Source of the DNA: Astrocystis sublimbata | Taxonomy: Eukaryota; Ascomycota; Sordariomycetes; Xylariales; Xylariaceae | Length of the DNA stretch: 64,000 nucleotides | NCBI GenBank assembly: GCA_022453515.1 | Contig: JAJNNY010000046.1 | Span: 244,519-308,518 of the forward strand | Reading direction: 5' to 3' | Part shown: positions 61,259-64,000 of the stretch, in pieces | How positions within the stretch are numbered: the first letter of the stretch is position 1 | How the letters are laid out: every line of letters starts with the position of its first letter | Position numbers and translations under genes: made by a program | Notes under the pieces: model-generated | Databases searched by the model: none | Told to the model about the DNA's origin: nothing | The model's input: only the letters and a program-made list of their open reading frames with translations

Positions 61259-62019
61259 TTACAGCCGCTTGAATAGGGACTCAGGTTTCCAAAGGTCCAG
61301 ACGCGTTTCGAACAGGTTCTCTAAAGACTGGAAAGACTTCCAGTCGGGCTTGTTTTCCACGGTCCTCGTACAAACCTTAGTATAGGGCACCCATTCAATC
61401 CTGAGATGCTTGCCTGGCTCCATGAGCTTGCGAAGAAATTTCAGTCAGCAATTTATCAACATCAGACCCATTTAGACAAGAACTTTATCACGAAACATCA
61501 AGCTCCATTCAAAATGGTTTTGAGTGATTATGGGAAAAGGAGGTGAAGGTAAAAGCAAACTTACCCGCGGCTCCTGTCCCTCCGTAACAAGCTCAACCCT
61601 AAAAAAGAAGCAGCGCCAAAAGTCGTTTTCCAGAAAGTCGTTCGTCTGGGCCCACACGGTATCATAACCGACGATGATGACCCTGACATCAAGTCCGACC
61701 TCTTCCTTGTATTCGCGAACAATCGCTTCCTCGGGTATCTCGTCCTCGTCGACGCCGCCTCCTGGGAAGGCCCAGCCGCCTTCATTTCGCCAAAGCAGGT
61801 TAAAGCATATTCCTTCGGATCTTGTAGGGTATGAAGAGAAGGGAACTTACCTGGAGGGCCATACTCCGGTTTCTCTGGCGTCTTCAATCGCCGTTCGAGC
61901 ATCAGAACCTCCACTTCGCCAGCTGCGTTTTTCCTTGTAAGAACACCCATCGTGCCCATTCGCTGCTTCTTGCCATATACCTTGCGGGTGATGGTCTTGA
62001 GTTCTTCAGCGAGAGACAT
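61259..62019 (-). CDS. Nudix hydrolase
   Basis: Three exons: 62019-61851, 61779-61565 and 61426-61259, giving 183 residues. Introns of 71 and 138 nt have GTAAGT donors and AAG acceptors, and every junction keeps the frame. Joining exons 1 and 2 yields an exact Nudix box, G-x5-E-x7-REYKEEVGL (residues about 64-86), just after GGWAFPGG; the glutamates of REYKEE would bind the catalytic metal. The C-terminal exon (LMEPGKHLRIEWVPY..SLFKRL) completes a typical single-domain length. Nudix enzymes cleave nucleoside diphosphates linked to another group (NDP-sugars, ADP-ribose, oxidised dNTPs, NADH); the substrate cannot be assigned. There is no signal or mitochondrial peptide, so probably cytosolic. 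If exon 1 is read through without splicing, the Nudix box is lost, which supports this model. Confidence 0.88.
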
Positions 62020-63258
62020 GTTGAAGTTGTGATTGCTCGCTCGCGTCGATGTGCTTAGTGACTTGCAATTTGAATTTGTTAAGATGCCGATTTGTTTGAG
62101 GCAGCTTGATCATTATATAGCCTTTCCGGGGCAATTTTCAAATGGCGGGCGGGTGATATATCAATGTTCAAGGGATAGGCTTTGTTAGCAATCATATCCA
62201 GTCATGTCCAATCATGTCTTCAGAGTCTCCTATAAGCAAGGAACGCTCAATGCTTGTGGTGTTTCATGTGCCAACATGCTTATTTCAGATGACATTCGAG
62301 GTTAAAGGTAGCAAGGGAGACGAGTTGCGAGGAGTCAAACACTCTCGTGCAACCAACTGTAAATATTGCATGCGTTCTCAGATGCTTTCTGGTCCGGCCT
62401 TGGCATCCACTAACCCCGCAGGAGGTAAGCAGACGTCAACAAAAACGCCCCGCGATACGCCTCTTCCTAGGCGCAATGACTAGTGGATGAACACCTGCAA
62501 TTATCCGCATTTTCATCAAAATTCATTGTTGGTGAAACTTGGTCAAATTGTATATGTATATTTGCTGAGACCTGAAACCCTCAAATGGTAGTCCATTGCT
62601 CATCGCTCGGATAACTGTCGACGATCTACTGTTCGTCGTCAAAGGGCGCTTGTTGAGATCTGGGTGTAATTATGGCTGTGGCTTGTTTGGAAGTCTGCAC
62701 TACGCCGATAATGCCTAACAAAGCGATCAACGGGCGCAGCTCGCTCAGGCAGTAGTACCGCGACTAGTGTGTTGCTGCCTTGTTTAATGGCTGTGTTACG
62801 AGTCCTGAATCGCAACCGGTAGAGAGCCAAGCTTCATACTCAACCCTGGAAGTTGATAATTACAATTACTGTAGCGTACGATTGCGGTCGAGGCGCTTGT
62901 TAGAAAATTTATTCAACGAGCCCACATGCTAGATATGCCACTGTTTGACGTTTGCAGTTTGTGTATCAATGATGTTTTGGTCTGATGCAGTATTTGTAAC
63001 AATGTCTTGACATTCGCACTGATACCCTCGACGACTCATATCTGAAGCACCTGATGAATGTCCCAGAAACATCGTCCAGTCCTTTGCCTCTCTACCTCTC
63101 AATTGAGATTAGCTGATACCATGGTAGCCTTGCCATTGAAGGAGTGCGAAGACGAGAGGCCCCCTTGAGGAACAGTAGAAAGGCTGACTTCTCAGCATTA
63201 GGTATTTTGCGTTCCTGGTTTGCGTCCCCCCCTCCGCATCCAAGCCAACCACAATCCT
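62020..63258. other. intergenic region, nothing recognised
   Basis: About 1.2 kb between the Nudix and cupin genes. Short open frames on both strands have no domains. Confidence 0.6.
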
Positions 63259-63657
63259 TCAACCCGTCCTCACATCAAGCGGATCTTTCCTTCTCTCAGT
63301 ATCCTTCGAGTCTCCCGTATTGACGGTACCGATGCGCTCAATCATCATGATCTGCGCGTTCTTGGCTACAGGGCGATGTCTGACGCCCTTGGGGATAACG
63401 TAGACATCACCCTCCTTCATGACAACCTCCTCGATGACTTTCGCATCTCCTTGTGTCGCATTCTCAGTCTCGATCTCAATAGTGAGCTCTCCGGATAGAA
63501 GATAGAAAAGCTCGTCCGAGTCCGGATGCGCGTGGAAGAGGAAGCTCCCGTCGATCTTGGCGATCTTGATGTGTTGATCGTTGACGGCTGCTACAAGCCG
63601 CGGAGACCACAGCTCGGTGAAGGAGGCGAATGATGAGGGTATGGATATTGTGGCCAT
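63259..63657 (-). CDS. small cupin-domain protein
   Basis: Single exon, 132 residues. Cupin motif 1 is HAHPDSDELFYLLSGELTIEI (metal-ligand pattern H-x-H...E, near residues 43-63, broken into its usual parts), and motif 2 is GDVYVIPKGVRHRP near 88-101, with the final His ligand. The whole protein is a single beta-barrel, the usual length for mannose-6-phosphate-isomerase-like small cupins. Members bind a metal and act as isomerases, dioxygenases or regulators; the reaction here is unknown. ATG 63657 gives MATISIPSSF; the frame extends upstream only to a TTG. Probably cytosolic. The Nudix gene lies next to it on the same strand, 1.2 kb away. Confidence 0.85.
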   Translation of the reverse strand: MATISIPSSFASFTELWSPRLVAAVNDQHIKIAKIDGSFLFHAHPDSDELFYLLSGELTIEIETENATQGDAKVIEEVVMKEGDVYVIPKGVRHRPVAKNAQIMMIERIGTVNTGDSKDTERRKDPLDVRTG

Positions 63658-64000
63658 TTTGATCGTGATGCAGCGCCAATATGATGAGTTATTCGCGATG
63701 GGTTGGTGGTGCACGGTCGTGTGTGATGAGAAGATCCGGCGCAACTAATGTATTAATTCAATTGGGTTGAAGCAAAGGAAGATTTCAGGTATTTTCAATG
63801 ATCTCGATTGAGGATATTGATCTGGCAAACAAAAAGGCAAGCAATTGTCATTTATATCTCACTGTTTCATCGTAGGTGTACGCAGCATCTACATGTGTTT
63901 ACTAACCTTGGCCAATCATGAGGCTTGGCGAGGGCGCGCGCCCTTAAGATGACTTTGCACTCATCCTAATTCTTTTCTTGTCTTCTTCCAATTTCTCCAG
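63658..64000. other. upstream region of cupin gene to window edge
   Basis: 343 bp with no supportable gene; contains the cupin promoter. Confidence 0.6.

Noticed and set aside
1..64000. CRISPR array, prokaryotic operon signals or an intact transposon
   Set aside because: No spaced direct repeats of the right form, no ribosome binding sites, and no transposase or reverse-transcriptase frame; the window is fungal nuclear DNA.

Overview
This window looks like nuclear DNA of a filamentous ascomycete (Pezizomycotina). The basis is gene families expanded in that group: a HET-domain protein, zinc-cluster and fungal-specific transcription factors, a PTH11/rhodopsin-domain membrane protein, an EDEM-type GH47 mannosidase and a GMC oxidoreductase. 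Introns are mostly 50-140 nt with GT..AG borders, CTAAC-like branch sites and a YAG acceptor. One intron-containing nuclear tRNA-Leu is present. I cannot name the species. All exon models were built by eye from splice consensus, frame continuity and family resemblance, without transcript data.

Layout. 0-8.3 kb: the 3' end of a PhoD-like phosphatase gene runs in from the left edge (+). It is followed by a HET-domain gene (+) broken by one in-frame TGA, and by a large EDEM-like GH47 gene (-) with a C-terminal protease-associated region. 8.3-34.3 kb: about 26 kb that is almost empty. It holds one protein gene, a Myb/SANT-like regulator with three exons (17.4-19.1 kb, -), and a tRNA-Leu(AAG) with a 16-nt intron at 32.1 kb, followed by a strongly AT-rich block. 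This desert carries many short repeats, including a 9-mer (GTACTCGTA) that recurs far above chance. 34.3-35.1 kb: a small Cys-rich, probably zinc-binding protein of unknown function.

37.8-63.7 kb is gene-dense: an MFS sugar-type transporter (-), a short Zn2Cys6 protein whose zinc finger is split by two introns leaving a 14-nt microexon (+), a single-pass membrane protein with PELEG-like repeats in its cytosolic tail (-), a rhodopsin-domain membrane protein (-), a GMC oxidoreductase (+) lying tail to tail with a tartrate/D-malate dehydrogenase-like gene (-, 47 bp apart), a fungal-specific transcription-factor-domain protein without a visible zinc cluster (-), a Leu3/PrtT-like Zn2Cys6 activator (-), a doubtful small gene (+), a Nudix hydrolase (-) and a cupin protein (-).

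How they may work together (inference): transporter, GMC oxidoreductase, hydroxyacid dehydrogenase, cupin protein and several regulators resemble a small catabolic or accessory-metabolism neighbourhood with no polyketide or peptide synthase. Nothing in the sequence proves co-regulation. I see no intact transposon, CRISPR array or prokaryotic-style operon.
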